From: Planctomycetota bacterium
Lineage (GTDB): Bacteria > Planctomycetota > Planctomycetia > Pirellulales > UBA1268
Direction of reading: 5' to 3'
NCBI GenBank assembly: GCA_018970785.1
Contig: JAGWVR010000001.1
Coordinates: 58,933 to 122,932 of the forward strand
DNA length: 64,000 bases
The notes below the pieces were generated by a model that was not told the DNA's origin, ran no database searches, and saw only the letters and a program-made list of their open reading frames with translations. Position numbers and translations under genes: made by a program. Of this stretch, positions 56,497 to 64,000 are shown piece by piece. Each line of letters starts with the position of its first letter. Position 1 is the first letter of the stretch.

Positions 56497-58155
56497 TCAG
56501 CGTGCGCTGGCACCGGGCACCGGGAATCCCGGGCGCCGCGCTGGCGCGGTCTGCGGCACGCCGAACGCTTCGTCGGTCTTCTTCGGTGGCCTGGAACCGG
56601 GCGCCTGGTTCGGCTGGAGGAGCAGGTTCATCCCTTCATTGCCCGGCATGTTGGTCCAGAACGTCCCCGGACCGCTCTGAAAGAGGCGGAGGCGCAGGTC
56701 GGGGCTGAGGTTCTCGGAGAGGGCATAGCGCAGGAACGATTGGCCGTCCCCCTGGAAGACGTCCATCTTCAGCTTGGCCAGGCTGCTGCGCGCCGTCTCC
56801 TTGAGCTTCTCGGCCTCGGCCTCGGCCTCGCCGGTGAGCCGGTCACGCTGCCCCTCGAGCATCGCCACCTCGGCCTGCGTCACGGCCCGCATCCGCTCCA
56901 GTTCGCCCTCGGTCGTGGCCTGGAGGTTCTCGACCTGGCTGTCGAGCACGGCCACGAGGCGCTTCGTCTCCGCCTCGACCTTCTTGACCTCCAGTTCGAC
57001 CATCTGTTTGGCCTCCTCGACCTCGGCATGGGTCTTGGCGGTCGCCTCCTTGGCCTTGTTGGTGAGCGTCCGCTGGGTGGCGATCTGCTTGTCGCGGACT
57101 TGCTTGAGGTACTCCTCGGGGATGTCGATGCTGCGGATGAACGCCGAGTGGACCGTGACGTCCTTCTCCGCGCAGGCGCGGACGAGCTCCTTGGTGAAAT
57201 CCTCCTGGAACTTCGTCCGCTTCACCCCTTCGAGGAGGTCGAGGACGCCGTACTCCGATCCCTTGTCGCGGCCGATGGCATGGGTCTGGAGGTCGATGAC
57301 GTTCTCCTCGATCCGGGATCGGGAACCGTATTCGGCCACGAGGCGCGGCATGTCCTCGGGGAGAACCTCCCACTCCACCGTGCAGTCGACGCTGATCGGA
57401 AACCCGCCGCGCGACGTGAACGTGATCGGCGTGCGGAGCTGGTTGTCGGCGACCTGGAGACGGTTCGACATGTCGTCTTTGGCGAACGTCGTCTGGAAGA
57501 TGCCGACTTCCGAGGGGATGACGTCATATTCATAGGGATTGATGTAATACAGGCCCGGCTGGAGGACCGTCGACAGGAACCCCTTGCGATCCTCGGCGAC
57601 GCGGCCGTTCGGATCGGCCTCGATGACCGGTTCGTCGGTCTCCCGGCCGACCAGCCGCCGCTGCACACCGACGAACCCGACGGGAATCTCGGTCGCCGGC
57701 TTCTCCTCGACCTTGTAGCCGTGGAGATTGATCCGGTAGCTGCCGGGCGGGAGCACGCGGCGCCGGATGCCCTGCTCCCCCTCGTCGGCGAGCACCCTCC
57801 CCGGCGACAACGGCTTTCCGCCGAGCGCCGTCACCACCCCGACCTTGCCCGCCGCGATCGTCGTGTTGGCTTCGAGCTTGCGCTCGTAGGCGATCGGCAT
57901 CACGAAGTGCCACCCTTCCCCCATCACCTCCTCGAGCGGCCCCTTTTGGCCCGGTTTCGCGAGCACGTGCCCGGCCGGAAGTGGGGCGCCGTCCTTGGCG
58001 ATGATCACCAGGTGCTGCCCCGGGGGGACGTACTGGAAGAACGTGTTCCAGGTGGCGAGGAACGCCGCCAGCGCCGTCAGCGCCACCGCCCCCCAGAATC
58101 CGAGCAGCCACTTCCAGCGGGCGATCCGCCGCGGGGGCGTGAAGGTGATGTCCAT
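56497..58155 (-). CDS. SPFH/band 7 domain membrane protein
   Basis: A 552-residue protein with one N-terminal membrane helix (WLLGFWGAVALTALAAFLA) and an SPFH-type region: YVPPGQHLVIIAKDG, VMGEGWHFVMPIAYERKLEANTTI, and later YGVLDLLEGVKRTKFQEDFTKELVRAC. After about residue 330 comes a long coiled coil rich in Glu/Lys/Ala (KAKEATAKTHAEVEEAKQMVELEVKKVEAETKRL), as in flotillin/YqiK-like proteins. It may form membrane microdomains or a scaffold. It follows a second SPFH gene and a PspA-like gene, 40 bp apart. It ends PVPGASAR. Confidence 0.85.
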   Translation of the reverse strand: MDITFTPPRRIARWKWLLGFWGAVALTALAAFLATWNTFFQYVPPGQHLVIIAKDGAPLPAGHVLAKPGQKGPLEEVMGEGWHFVMPIAYERKLEANTTIAAGKVGVVTALGGKPLSPGRVLADEGEQGIRRRVLPPGSYRINLHGYKVEEKPATEIPVGFVGVQRRLVGRETDEPVIEADPNGRVAEDRKGFLSTVLQPGLYYINPYEYDVIPSEVGIFQTTFAKDDMSNRLQVADNQLRTPITFTSRGGFPISVDCTVEWEVLPEDMPRLVAEYGSRSRIEENVIDLQTHAIGRDKGSEYGVLDLLEGVKRTKFQEDFTKELVRACAEKDVTVHSAFIRSIDIPEEYLKQVRDKQIATQRTLTNKAKEATAKTHAEVEEAKQMVELEVKKVEAETKRLVAVLDSQVENLQATTEGELERMRAVTQAEVAMLEGQRDRLTGEAEAEAEKLKETARSSLAKLKMDVFQGDGQSFLRYALSENLSPDLRLRLFQSGPGTFWTNMPGNEGMNLLLQPNQAPGSRPPKKTDEAFGVPQTAPARRPGFPVPGASAR

Positions 58156-58195
58156 CGCAGGTGCTCCGTGATCGAGAAGTCGTGGCTGACGCCGC

Positions 58196-59848
58196 TCAGG
58201 GGGCCGGAGAAGGTACCGGCGCGGTGACCGGCGGTTCGACGGCCGTCGCGGGAAGGATCCGTTGTGGGGTCGACGTCAGCGGCTCCGGTGGCTGCTCCGC
58301 CGGCACCGCCGGGGGCAGGAGCAGCGCCGTGAACAGCCGGCCGAAATCGCTGTCGTCGGCAGCGAAGATTTCGCCGAGCGACGGCGCCACCCGGGCGAGG
58401 ACGGCGTTGCGGGCGAACAGCTCCGGGCTGCCGAATCCCTCGACGCTCGTCCGCAGCGCCGCGACCTCGGCCTCGTTCTGCGCCGTGATCACCGCTGCCT
58501 CAGCCTCGGCCTTCGAGCGCACCGCCTTGGCCTGCTCCCGGGCCGCCGCGAGCTGGCTTTCGGCGACCGTGACCAGGGCCGTGAGCTTCTGCTTCTCGAC
58601 CTCGATCATCTGCTTGGACTGCGTCTCGGCCTGGGCGAGGCGCGTCTCGGCCTGGACGCGCTCGCGCTTCTGCAGGGCCTGCGATTCCTGGGCCTTGAGG
58701 GCCTGCTCGTTGGTGTACTGCTTGACCATCTCCTTGTTGCGGAGTTGCTCGGCCAGCGCCGTCTCGCGATCGGAGATCTCGCGGGCCAGCTCCGGTGGGG
58801 GCTCCATCTGGCCGACCGAGATCGCCCGGATGTCGATCCCGAGCTCCTCGCAGCGCGGCTTGACCGCCTCGAGGAGGGCCTGGCGGAACCTTTCCCGGGC
58901 GTTGATCACCGCGTCGCTGGTCTCGCCCGGCACGAGGATGAAGTCGGTGGCGTTGAAGTTGCTCCCCTCGAGCCGGGCGAACCCACGGATATGGGGGAGG
59001 ACGACCTTCTGGAGGATCTCGTTGCGGGCGATGTCCTCGCGCGACTGGTCGGCCTGGTAGATCTTCCCTTCGTCGGTGATCCGCACGAGCAGCTCCGCCG
59101 CCCGGTCCTTGATCACCGCGTATTCGACCTGGATGTGCGGCCGGAGGGTGAACCCGTCGCGCGACGGGAACGAGATGTCGTCGAAATCGACCTTGTGGCT
59201 GCGGACCTCGATCGGCGTGATCGCCTCGACGAACGGATTGACGTAGTAGGTCCCCGGCGGCAGGTATGCCTGCTGGACGCCCCGGTAGCCCTCCTCGGCG
59301 ACGACGTAACTCCCCTCCCGCTTTTCTGTGGGGAGCGTCCCGGGATCCTTGCCGACCTTCCGCGTCTTCACGCCGACGTACTGCGCCTTGACCTCGATCG
59401 CGTCCACCACCTGGAGGTCGTAGGCATGGGGATTGATCGAGTAGGTCCCCGGCGTGAGCGGCTCGGCGACGATCCCCTTCTCCCCCTCGGCGGCGAGCAA
59501 TTCACCGGCATCGATGCGCTCCGGCGGAATCGGCCTGCCGAAACGGCGTGTCAGCACGCCGCACTTCCCGGTGGGGATGTTGGTCATCTCGTGGACTTCG
59601 TGCCCGAAGACCAGCGGATTGAGGAAGTGACGCCCCGGCCCGCGCACCTCCTCGAGGACCCCCTTGAACGACTCGTCCGGGGCGAGGATCTCGTCGGGGG
59701 GGAGATTCTTCCCCCAGCGATGGATGACGACGAGGAACTTGCCCGGAGGCACCTCGATCCGCTCGATCTCCCACTTCCATGCCAAGAGCGCCAGCGCCAC
59801 CCCGGCGGCAGCGACCAACCCCCAGACGACCAACCTTCCGCCGTTCAT
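58196..59848 (-). CDS. SPFH/band 7 domain membrane protein (second copy, divergent)
   Basis: A 550-residue protein with an N-terminal membrane helix (VVWGLVAAAGVALALLAWKW) and an SPFH domain starting IEVPPGKFLVVIHRWG, LEEVRGPGRHFLNPLVFGHEV, and AEEGYRGVQQAYLPPGTYYVNPFVEAIT, followed by FDDISFPSRDGFTLRPHIQVEYAVI. The C-terminal half is a Gln/Glu/Ala-rich coiled coil (KRERVQAETRLAQAETQSKQMIEVEKQKL). It is only distantly related to the downstream SPFH protein, so the pair may be a hetero-oligomer. It is 39 bp downstream of the PspA-like gene. Confidence 0.85.
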   Translation of the reverse strand: MNGGRLVVWGLVAAAGVALALLAWKWEIERIEVPPGKFLVVIHRWGKNLPPDEILAPDESFKGVLEEVRGPGRHFLNPLVFGHEVHEMTNIPTGKCGVLTRRFGRPIPPERIDAGELLAAEGEKGIVAEPLTPGTYSINPHAYDLQVVDAIEVKAQYVGVKTRKVGKDPGTLPTEKREGSYVVAEEGYRGVQQAYLPPGTYYVNPFVEAITPIEVRSHKVDFDDISFPSRDGFTLRPHIQVEYAVIKDRAAELLVRITDEGKIYQADQSREDIARNEILQKVVLPHIRGFARLEGSNFNATDFILVPGETSDAVINARERFRQALLEAVKPRCEELGIDIRAISVGQMEPPPELAREISDRETALAEQLRNKEMVKQYTNEQALKAQESQALQKRERVQAETRLAQAETQSKQMIEVEKQKLTALVTVAESQLAAAREQAKAVRSKAEAEAAVITAQNEAEVAALRTSVEGFGSPELFARNAVLARVAPSLGEIFAADDSDFGRLFTALLLPPAVPAEQPPEPLTSTPQRILPATAVEPPVTAPVPSPAP

Positions 59849-59887
59849 CGTGGTTCCTCTCGCGCGCCGTGCCCGTCGCCGGGCCGA

Positions 59888-60673
59888 TCAGCCCTTGTCG
59901 TGGATCCGTCTCTTGAGTCCCTCGAGCTCGGCGTCGATCGCCGCGCTCGTCGCCGCTCCCGCGGCATGATCGCGGAGGACCGCGTCGGTGCCGGTGACGC
60001 CGTCGGTTTCCAGCGCCTTGCGCAGGTCGGCTTCGACCCGGCCGATGACCCGGGCGGAGATCTGCTTCTCCTCCACCATGTTCTCGGCCTTCTTCCAGTT
60101 GGCCACGGCGCTGAACGGGTCGAACTCGCTGGCGATCCGGTACTGCTGCTCGACCGACTTGGCCTCGGCCAGCTGCGCCAGGAGCAGCTCGCGGCCGACC
60201 TCGTATTGCCGCAACTGCAACTCGGCCGCGTAGAGGTTGCGGCGGATCTCGTCGATCTGCCGGGCATGGCGGGCGCGCTGCTCACGAAACGAGTCCAGTG
60301 CCTGCCGCTCGAGGGTGCTCTTGAACAGCACCCCCTTGGCCTCGAGATCGTCGCCGCGCCGGGCTGCCTCGCGGGCCTCGCCGTCGAGCGTGGCGAGGTT
60401 GGTCTCGCTCTGGACGATGTTGCGATCGAGCGTCTCGTCGGCGGCGTGGGCGCGGGCGAGCGTCTGGTTGAGGGCCGCGACCATCTCCCGGTATTGCTTC
60501 ACGACCTGCTCGATGACCTCCTCCGGCTCCTGCTTCCGCGCCCACAGCTGCGACCAGAACCGGCCGAACAGGGCACGGCATTTCGCCGGCCCGAGGGCGA
60601 GCACCGCCAGGGCCACGGGAAGGCCGATGAACAGCAGACCCCTCAGCACGAGATACTCGAACAGACGGGGCAT
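59888..60673 (-). CDS. PspA/IM30-like coiled-coil protein with an N-terminal membrane segment
   Basis: A 261-residue protein. An N-terminal hydrophobic stretch (LFEYLVLRGLLFIGLPVALAVLAL) is followed by long helices typical of PspA/IM30 (VIEQVVKQYREMVAALNQTLARAHAADETLDRNIVQ and the heptad-rich FKSTLERQALDSFREQRARHARQIDEIRRNLYAAELQLRQYE). It lacks the classic short amphipathic PspA start, and has a membrane helix instead, so the family call is tentative. It is first in a three-gene operon with two SPFH proteins, an arrangement linked to membrane stress. ATG 60673 was chosen. Confidence 0.75.
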   Translation of the reverse strand: MPRLFEYLVLRGLLFIGLPVALAVLALGPAKCRALFGRFWSQLWARKQEPEEVIEQVVKQYREMVAALNQTLARAHAADETLDRNIVQSETNLATLDGEAREAARRGDDLEAKGVLFKSTLERQALDSFREQRARHARQIDEIRRNLYAAELQLRQYEVGRELLLAQLAEAKSVEQQYRIASEFDPFSAVANWKKAENMVEEKQISARVIGRVEADLRKALETDGVTGTDAVLRDHAAGAATSAAIDAELEGLKRRIHDKG

Positions 60674-60911
60674 CACGGCCACCCTCCACCGGGCAGCCGG
60701 CCGCCGGGCCTCGACCCGCCGTCCGGCAAATCCCTCACCAGAGTGTACCCTCCAGATTGCCCCGGGGCGGCGATCGGCACACACGGCCGGACCGGCGCGA
60801 CCGTGTCGTTCGCTACGACCGGATCGACGCGACCCGGTCGGCTCGTTGGCAGCGGCTGTCGCGCACCGTCGGCCGGCTGCGAAGAAGCGTCACACGTGCC
60901 TCTCGATCGCC

Positions 60912-61922
60912 TCACCGCGGCGACCGCGAGTCATCCTCCGTCGTTCCCGGTGTCGTGCCGGTCCGCCCCCCTCCCGCGCCGTAGCGCGACAGGATGTCGG
61001 TGCGGTCGAAGCTGCCGGTGACGCACGGCTTGGCGGTGTTCGGGCGGCCGGCGACCTCGGAGCGGGTGTGCTCCGTGGCGTGGAGGACGAAGTCGATCAG
61101 TTCGCCGATCGACAGCTCGCCATCCTTCGCTCCTGGCGGGGCCGGCTCGCCGCCTGGAAGCACGAAGCCGTCGGCCGCGCCGGCGAACCCCTGCGCCACG
61201 GCGAACGTGAACGGGTTGACCAGTTCGCCGTCTTTGCCGATCGGCTCCGATTTCAGTTCCGCGTTCTGGGACGTCAGCACCACGAGATTGCGCCCCTCGG
61301 CCCTCCGGCGGTTTCGCCACCGCGGCGCGACCGATTCCGACTCGAGATGCTCGACGAGACCCCCGGCGAAGCACGACATCGTCAGCACGACGACGTTCCG
61401 GGCGGGGATCGCCAGGAGCAGCTCGGCGAACTCGTCCCAGAGAAGCGTGCCCGCGTGCTCCAGCCGGCGCACGGGAAGGTCGACGACGATCCCGCCGAGC
61501 GGCTGGACGGCCTCGAACCCGTTCTGGCGGCCATGGCTGTGGGTGTAGATCACGACCGTGTCGTCCGGTCCGGCCGTGGCCGCCAGCGCCTCCAGTCGCT
61601 TCCGGAAGATCTCCCCCGTGACCGTCTCGGTGACGCCACCCCGACGAAACTGCTCGGGGGTGATCACACCCTCGGCGAGGGCGTCGACACGGGCTCCTGG
61701 AAACGCCGTGTTCACTGCCGCCTCCAGCTTCGCGACCGCGGCGATCCCCCGGCGCTGCATCCCCGGAGGATCGACGACGCGCGGTTTGGCCACGAGCAGG
61801 ACCCACGTCCGGGGTGCGGCCGGCGCCGGCGGTTGCTTGCCGCCGGCGCGCCCCGCTGCGGCCGTGGCGACCAGCGCGAGGAAGCCGGCGATCGCGGCGG
61901 CGGTGTGGGAACGAGGTTTCAT
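60912..61922 (-). CDS. Secreted caspase/legumain-fold peptidase (clan CD)
   Basis: A 336-residue exported protein. Signal peptide: PRSHTAAAIAGFLALVATAAAGRAG. The peptidase-like core has WVLLVAKPRVVDPPG, then TVVIYTHSHGRQNGF with the catalytic His in THSHG, and VVVLTMSCFAGGLVEHL with the catalytic Cys in SCFAGG, the H...C dyad of clan CD proteases (caspase C14 / legumain C13). Later LVVLTSQNAELKSEPIG and FTFAVAQGFAG fit the family fold. ATG 61922 was chosen; the upstream frame to 62168 is unconserved. The C-terminal tail is Gly/Thr-rich. Substrates are unknown. It has no operon partner in the window. Confidence 0.72.
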   Translation of the reverse strand: MKPRSHTAAAIAGFLALVATAAAGRAGGKQPPAPAAPRTWVLLVAKPRVVDPPGMQRRGIAAVAKLEAAVNTAFPGARVDALAEGVITPEQFRRGGVTETVTGEIFRKRLEALAATAGPDDTVVIYTHSHGRQNGFEAVQPLGGIVVDLPVRRLEHAGTLLWDEFAELLLAIPARNVVVLTMSCFAGGLVEHLESESVAPRWRNRRRAEGRNLVVLTSQNAELKSEPIGKDGELVNPFTFAVAQGFAGAADGFVLPGGEPAPPGAKDGELSIGELIDFVLHATEHTRSEVAGRPNTAKPCVTGSFDRTDILSRYGAGGGRTGTTPGTTEDDSRSPR

Positions 61923-62001
61923 CGCGGCTCTCTCCGTGCCGGACTGTCCCCGGCGGCTCGGCAGTGATTCACCACCGCGCCGGACTCGCTGACCGTCGCC
62001 A

Positions 62002-62367
62002 TCACACGTCTCGAATGCCATCGGGCTCGCGCTGTTCGGTGTCCGGTTCGTCCGGGTCGCGTCCCGCCGCGACCGCTTCGACCTTTCGCCAGTCAGTGAG
62101 CTTCTCCGTGAGTGGCCAACCGCGCTTGATGCGATGGAGCCAACCGCAGTCGCGAAGGAAAACCCCACAGAACACCCCGCCCCCCCACAGGCACATCGCC
62201 CTGACAGACGGGCGGTCTGTGTTCCCGTGGATCGCGATCAACGTCGCGATGAAGGCCGCCAGGATCAGGTATGCCCCGAGTGATTGCCACAGGACCCTGG
62301 TGATCGAAAAGCCCTTCGCGCGATGCTCGAGAAGCTGCCGGGCGCGTCGTCGGTCGCTCGATCGCAT
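62002..62367 (-). CDS. Hypothetical membrane protein
   Basis: A 121-residue protein with two hydrophobic helices: LGAYLILAAFIATLIAIHG and ALCLWGGG-type MCLWGGGVFCGVFL. The N-terminus is very basic (RSSDRRRARQLLEHRAKGF) and the C-terminus acidic (AAGRDPDEPDTEQREPDGIR). No family was recognised. ATG 62367 was chosen because the frame upstream is Arg-rich shadow. It lies 79 bp upstream of the peptidase gene on the same strand, so co-transcription is possible. Confidence 0.5.
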   Translation of the reverse strand: MRSSDRRRARQLLEHRAKGFSITRVLWQSLGAYLILAAFIATLIAIHGNTDRPSVRAMCLWGGGVFCGVFLRDCGWLHRIKRGWPLTEKLTDWRKVEAVAAGRDPDEPDTEQREPDGIRDV

Positions 62368-62616
62368 GAGTCGTTTCGTGCCATCTGCACGCCCGGGAGG
62401 GGCCTGATCCTCGCTCCCCAGGATACCGCGGGTTCGCCCCCGCTTCGTGCTGCGGCTCAGGCCACGGTCTCCATCGGCAGCCCGCACGAATCGACCGCCG
62501 GATCGGCGGGGAACCACGACTGCCATCCGTGTCTTCGCGTGATACTCCGCGCCGCCCCGAGCCGCGACCGTGCCCCGACGGCAGTCTGCTTTGCCGCGTG
62601 CGACCAGCCGAAGTAA

Positions 62617-62635
62617 GGCCCTTCCGGTAGGGCCC
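62617..62635 (-). terminator. Terminator-like hairpin after the 86-residue gene
   Basis: On the minus strand a GC-rich hairpin starts directly at the stop of the small gene: AGGGCC (62629-62634) pairs with GGCCCT (62617-62622), with a 6-nt loop, followed downstream by TTACTT. It is a plausible Rho-independent terminator for a short transcript. Confidence 0.5.
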
Positions 62636-62896
62636 TCAACCAGCCTTCGACACGGTCGAGCCCCGACGGGAACCCTCCAGCCGGTCGAGGCGCGCTTCGA
62701 GGTCGATGATCACCTCGGCATTCCGCTTCGAATCGGCCGCGATCATCCACAAGGCAGCCGGGAGAAAAGAGTAGAACACGAACGCAAGCGGATTCGACGA
62801 TCCACCCGCGGCGAGATCGCCCCCCCACATCAGGAGGCACAGGAGCCACGCGAAGATCACAGGCTTCGGAGGCTTCCAGTCAGGAGAACCGTTCAT
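62636..62896 (-). CDS. Small hypothetical membrane protein
   Basis: An 86-residue protein with two hydrophobic segments (PVIFAWLLCLLMWGGDLA and LAFVFYSFLPAALWMIAA) and a C-terminal charged helix that reads RNAEVIIDLEARLDRLEGSRR, a possible short coiled coil. It starts MNGSPDWKPPKP at ATG 62896 and is followed by a hairpin terminator. No family was recognised. Size, hydropathy and the following terminator favour a real gene. Confidence 0.55.
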   Translation of the reverse strand: MNGSPDWKPPKPVIFAWLLCLLMWGGDLAAGGSSNPLAFVFYSFLPAALWMIAADSKRNAEVIIDLEARLDRLEGSRRGSTVSKAG

Positions 62897-63123
62897 CTCT
62901 TACCTTCCCCGATTGACGCTCCAGGCTTACCGGGCATGAGGAGGTGGCGAGCCACGGGCAACATTCTACGCCCCTCTCGCGGCGGGCCCCATCGCCCGCC
63001 ACGGCATTTCTCCTCTCCCCGAACACGATCCGGTTCCCATCCGGAGTGACGACCCCGAGCTCGCGATAGCTCCCACGGAAAACCTCGCATTGTCAGGCGG
63101 CCTGTCCAGCACACCACCGGTTC

Positions 63124-63585
63124 TCATCGTGGCGGAAAAGGCTTGAAGTCGAACAGGTGACGGGTGACGGTCAGGATCGTGCTCGTCTTCCCGGTCTCGG
63201 GATCCCGCGACTCGCACACGATCGTGTCATCGACCACCTTGCTGGAAACCCCCATGCAGCGCGCCGGCTGAAACAGTGCCAACGAGACGCCCTTGCCATC
63301 GTCGTTGACCGTGTAGATCGAAACCTCAGCCGTGAGCACGCCCGACGTATGCATGCGATGGACGACATACACCGTATGCCTTCCGAGGTTGTAGGCCTCG
63401 GAAACCCCACCACCCCCGAAGGCCGACGAGTACCCCCAGCGCTTCATCTCGTCGATCGATGAGAAAACCCTCGGTGGGTCCGTGAGTTGGAAGCCCTCGG
63501 GAGCGGACTTCGCCTTCGCGTCGTCTCCCGACGCGCACGGCGTGGCCACCAGCAGAGCCAACAGCATTGGAATCATCGGTTTCAT
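63124..63585 (-). CDS. Secreted hypothetical protein
   Basis: A 153-residue protein with a signal peptide (KPMIPMLLALLVATPCASGDD, cleavage after CASG or the alternative C as lipobox ATPC). The mature part has no recognised domain: PEGFQLTDPPRVFSSIDEMKRWGYSS, then RHTVYVVHRMHTSGVLTAEVSIYTVND, and the ending TSTILTVTRHLFDFKPFPPR. ATPC resembles a lipobox but lacks the preferred small residue spacing, so secretion type is uncertain. ATG 63585 directly follows a stop codon of a possible small upstream gene. Codon bias supports a real gene. Confidence 0.65.
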   Translation of the reverse strand: MKPMIPMLLALLVATPCASGDDAKAKSAPEGFQLTDPPRVFSSIDEMKRWGYSSAFGGGGVSEAYNLGRHTVYVVHRMHTSGVLTAEVSIYTVNDDGKGVSLALFQPARCMGVSSKVVDDTIVCESRDPETGKTSTILTVTRHLFDFKPFPPR

Positions 63586-63708
63586 TCATTTGCTCCCATG
63601 CCACACTATGTCGATGGCGACTGCGGCGACAAACATCCCCTCCACGACGCCGAGCACGACCGCGAGCGGCCTGCCTGCCACGTCCACCCTACCGGCACGC
63701 TCGAACAC
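63586..63708 (-). CDS. Possible small hydrophobic peptide gene, coupled to the secreted protein
   Basis: A minus-strand open frame that ends at TGA 63586-63588, immediately before the ATG of the secreted protein at 63585. It contains a hydrophobic stretch LAVVLGVVEGMFVAAVAIDIVW, fitting a one-helix membrane peptide of 33-40 residues; GTG 63708 or GTG 63687 could be the start. The exact stop-to-start junction suggests translational coupling. No family is known and the start is uncertain. Confidence 0.3.
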   Translation of the reverse strand: MFERAGRVDVAGRPLAVVLGVVEGMFVAAVAIDIVWHGSK

Positions 63709-63825
63709 GGTGGCAAGCGGTGCCGTGGCGATCCCGAGACGATCCAGCCCGGGCAGCCGGATTCACTCCATCACCTCACGCAGGCCTTCGGAGAGCGGCC
63801 ATGCGGCTCTCGATGCCGCATGGCC

Positions 63826-63999
63826 TCATCGCGTGTCCAATTTACCGTGCGGTTCCCCGCTGCCAGGCGCGACGCACGGCAGACTCGCCCGTCGCCATGC
63901 CCACCACGCGATGACTGCTGCCAGCCACACCACGCCAACGGTGAATGACTGCGACGCGAACCGAATGAAGGGGAAACTGTTGACCGGATGCTCCCCCCT
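63826..63999 (-). CDS. Partial membrane-associated protein, C-terminus, cut by the window end
   Basis: A minus-strand open frame enters from beyond position 64000 and stops at TGA 63826-63828, giving 57 residues with a membrane helix SQSFTVGVVWLAAVIAWWAW, preceded by HPVNSFPFIRF and followed by a short polar tail. No start is inside the window. It is probably the C-terminus of a membrane protein of unknown function. Low complexity is not seen and the hydrophobic pattern is not typical of shadow frames. Confidence 0.35.
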   Translation of the reverse strand, partial: RGEHPVNSFPFIRFASQSFTVGVVWLAAVIAWWAWRRASLPCVAPGSGEPHGKLDTR

Positions 64000-64000
64000 C

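Overview
This window looks like chromosomal DNA of a high-GC planctomycete. The best markers are a DUF1559 protein with a prepilin-type N-terminus and an H-x9-DG type ending (54704-55693), a secreted DUF6807 protein, small lipoproteins and secreted proteins of planctomycete type, and strongly G/C-biased third codon positions. No rRNA, tRNA, CRISPR array or intact insertion sequence was seen.

Positions 1-33958 are a large surface-polysaccharide / lipopolysaccharide locus. It holds a PglD/NeuD-like acetyltransferase and a PglK-like flippase, then an ABC O-antigen exporter pair (Wzm/Wzt), two FkbM methyltransferases, many glycosyltransferases (GT4, GT2, GT9, GT10), an O-antigen ligase/polymerase and sugar-nucleotide enzymes. 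The sugar-nucleotide enzymes include most of the ADP-L-glycero-D-manno-heptose pathway (gmhA, hldE, hldD; no gmhB seen), a complete dTDP-L-rhamnose operon (rfbB-rfbD-rfbA-rfbC, minus strand), and a 1095-residue GHMP sugar kinase / UDPGP-type pyrophosphorylase fusion. The fusion is coupled to a nucleotidyltransferase whose usual catalytic motif is missing. The stretch from about 3390 to 8300 is visibly more A/T-rich. It begins after a truncated gene and ends in a decayed ISAs1-type transposase, so it looks acquired. Its Wzm gene has no ATG, GTG or TTG start that keeps the conserved N-terminus. A chimeric glycosyltransferase ORF at 9689-10111 looks like the product of an in-frame deletion.

Positions 33965-41583 are a minus-strand chemosensory operon, cheA-cheW-mcp-cheR-cheB, followed by a secreted SYLF-domain protein. 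There is no cheY. The receptor seems to lack HAMP and ends in a CheR/CheB-tether-like pentapeptide.

Positions 41795-51656 are mostly housekeeping: DAHP synthase, CTP synthase (pyrG), a DUF1844 protein, a DUF6807 protein, folD, an MsbA-like ABC exporter with a coiled-coil insertion, rhamnulokinase and an APS/PAPS reductase with Fe-S cysteines.

Positions 51679-64000 are almost entirely minus-strand. They hold an alpha-E / circularly permuted ATP-grasp pair, a lipoprotein plus DUF1559 pair, small membrane proteins, a three-gene membrane-stress module (a PspA-like protein and two different SPFH proteins), a secreted caspase/legumain-fold peptidase, and several small hypothetical proteins up to the window edge.
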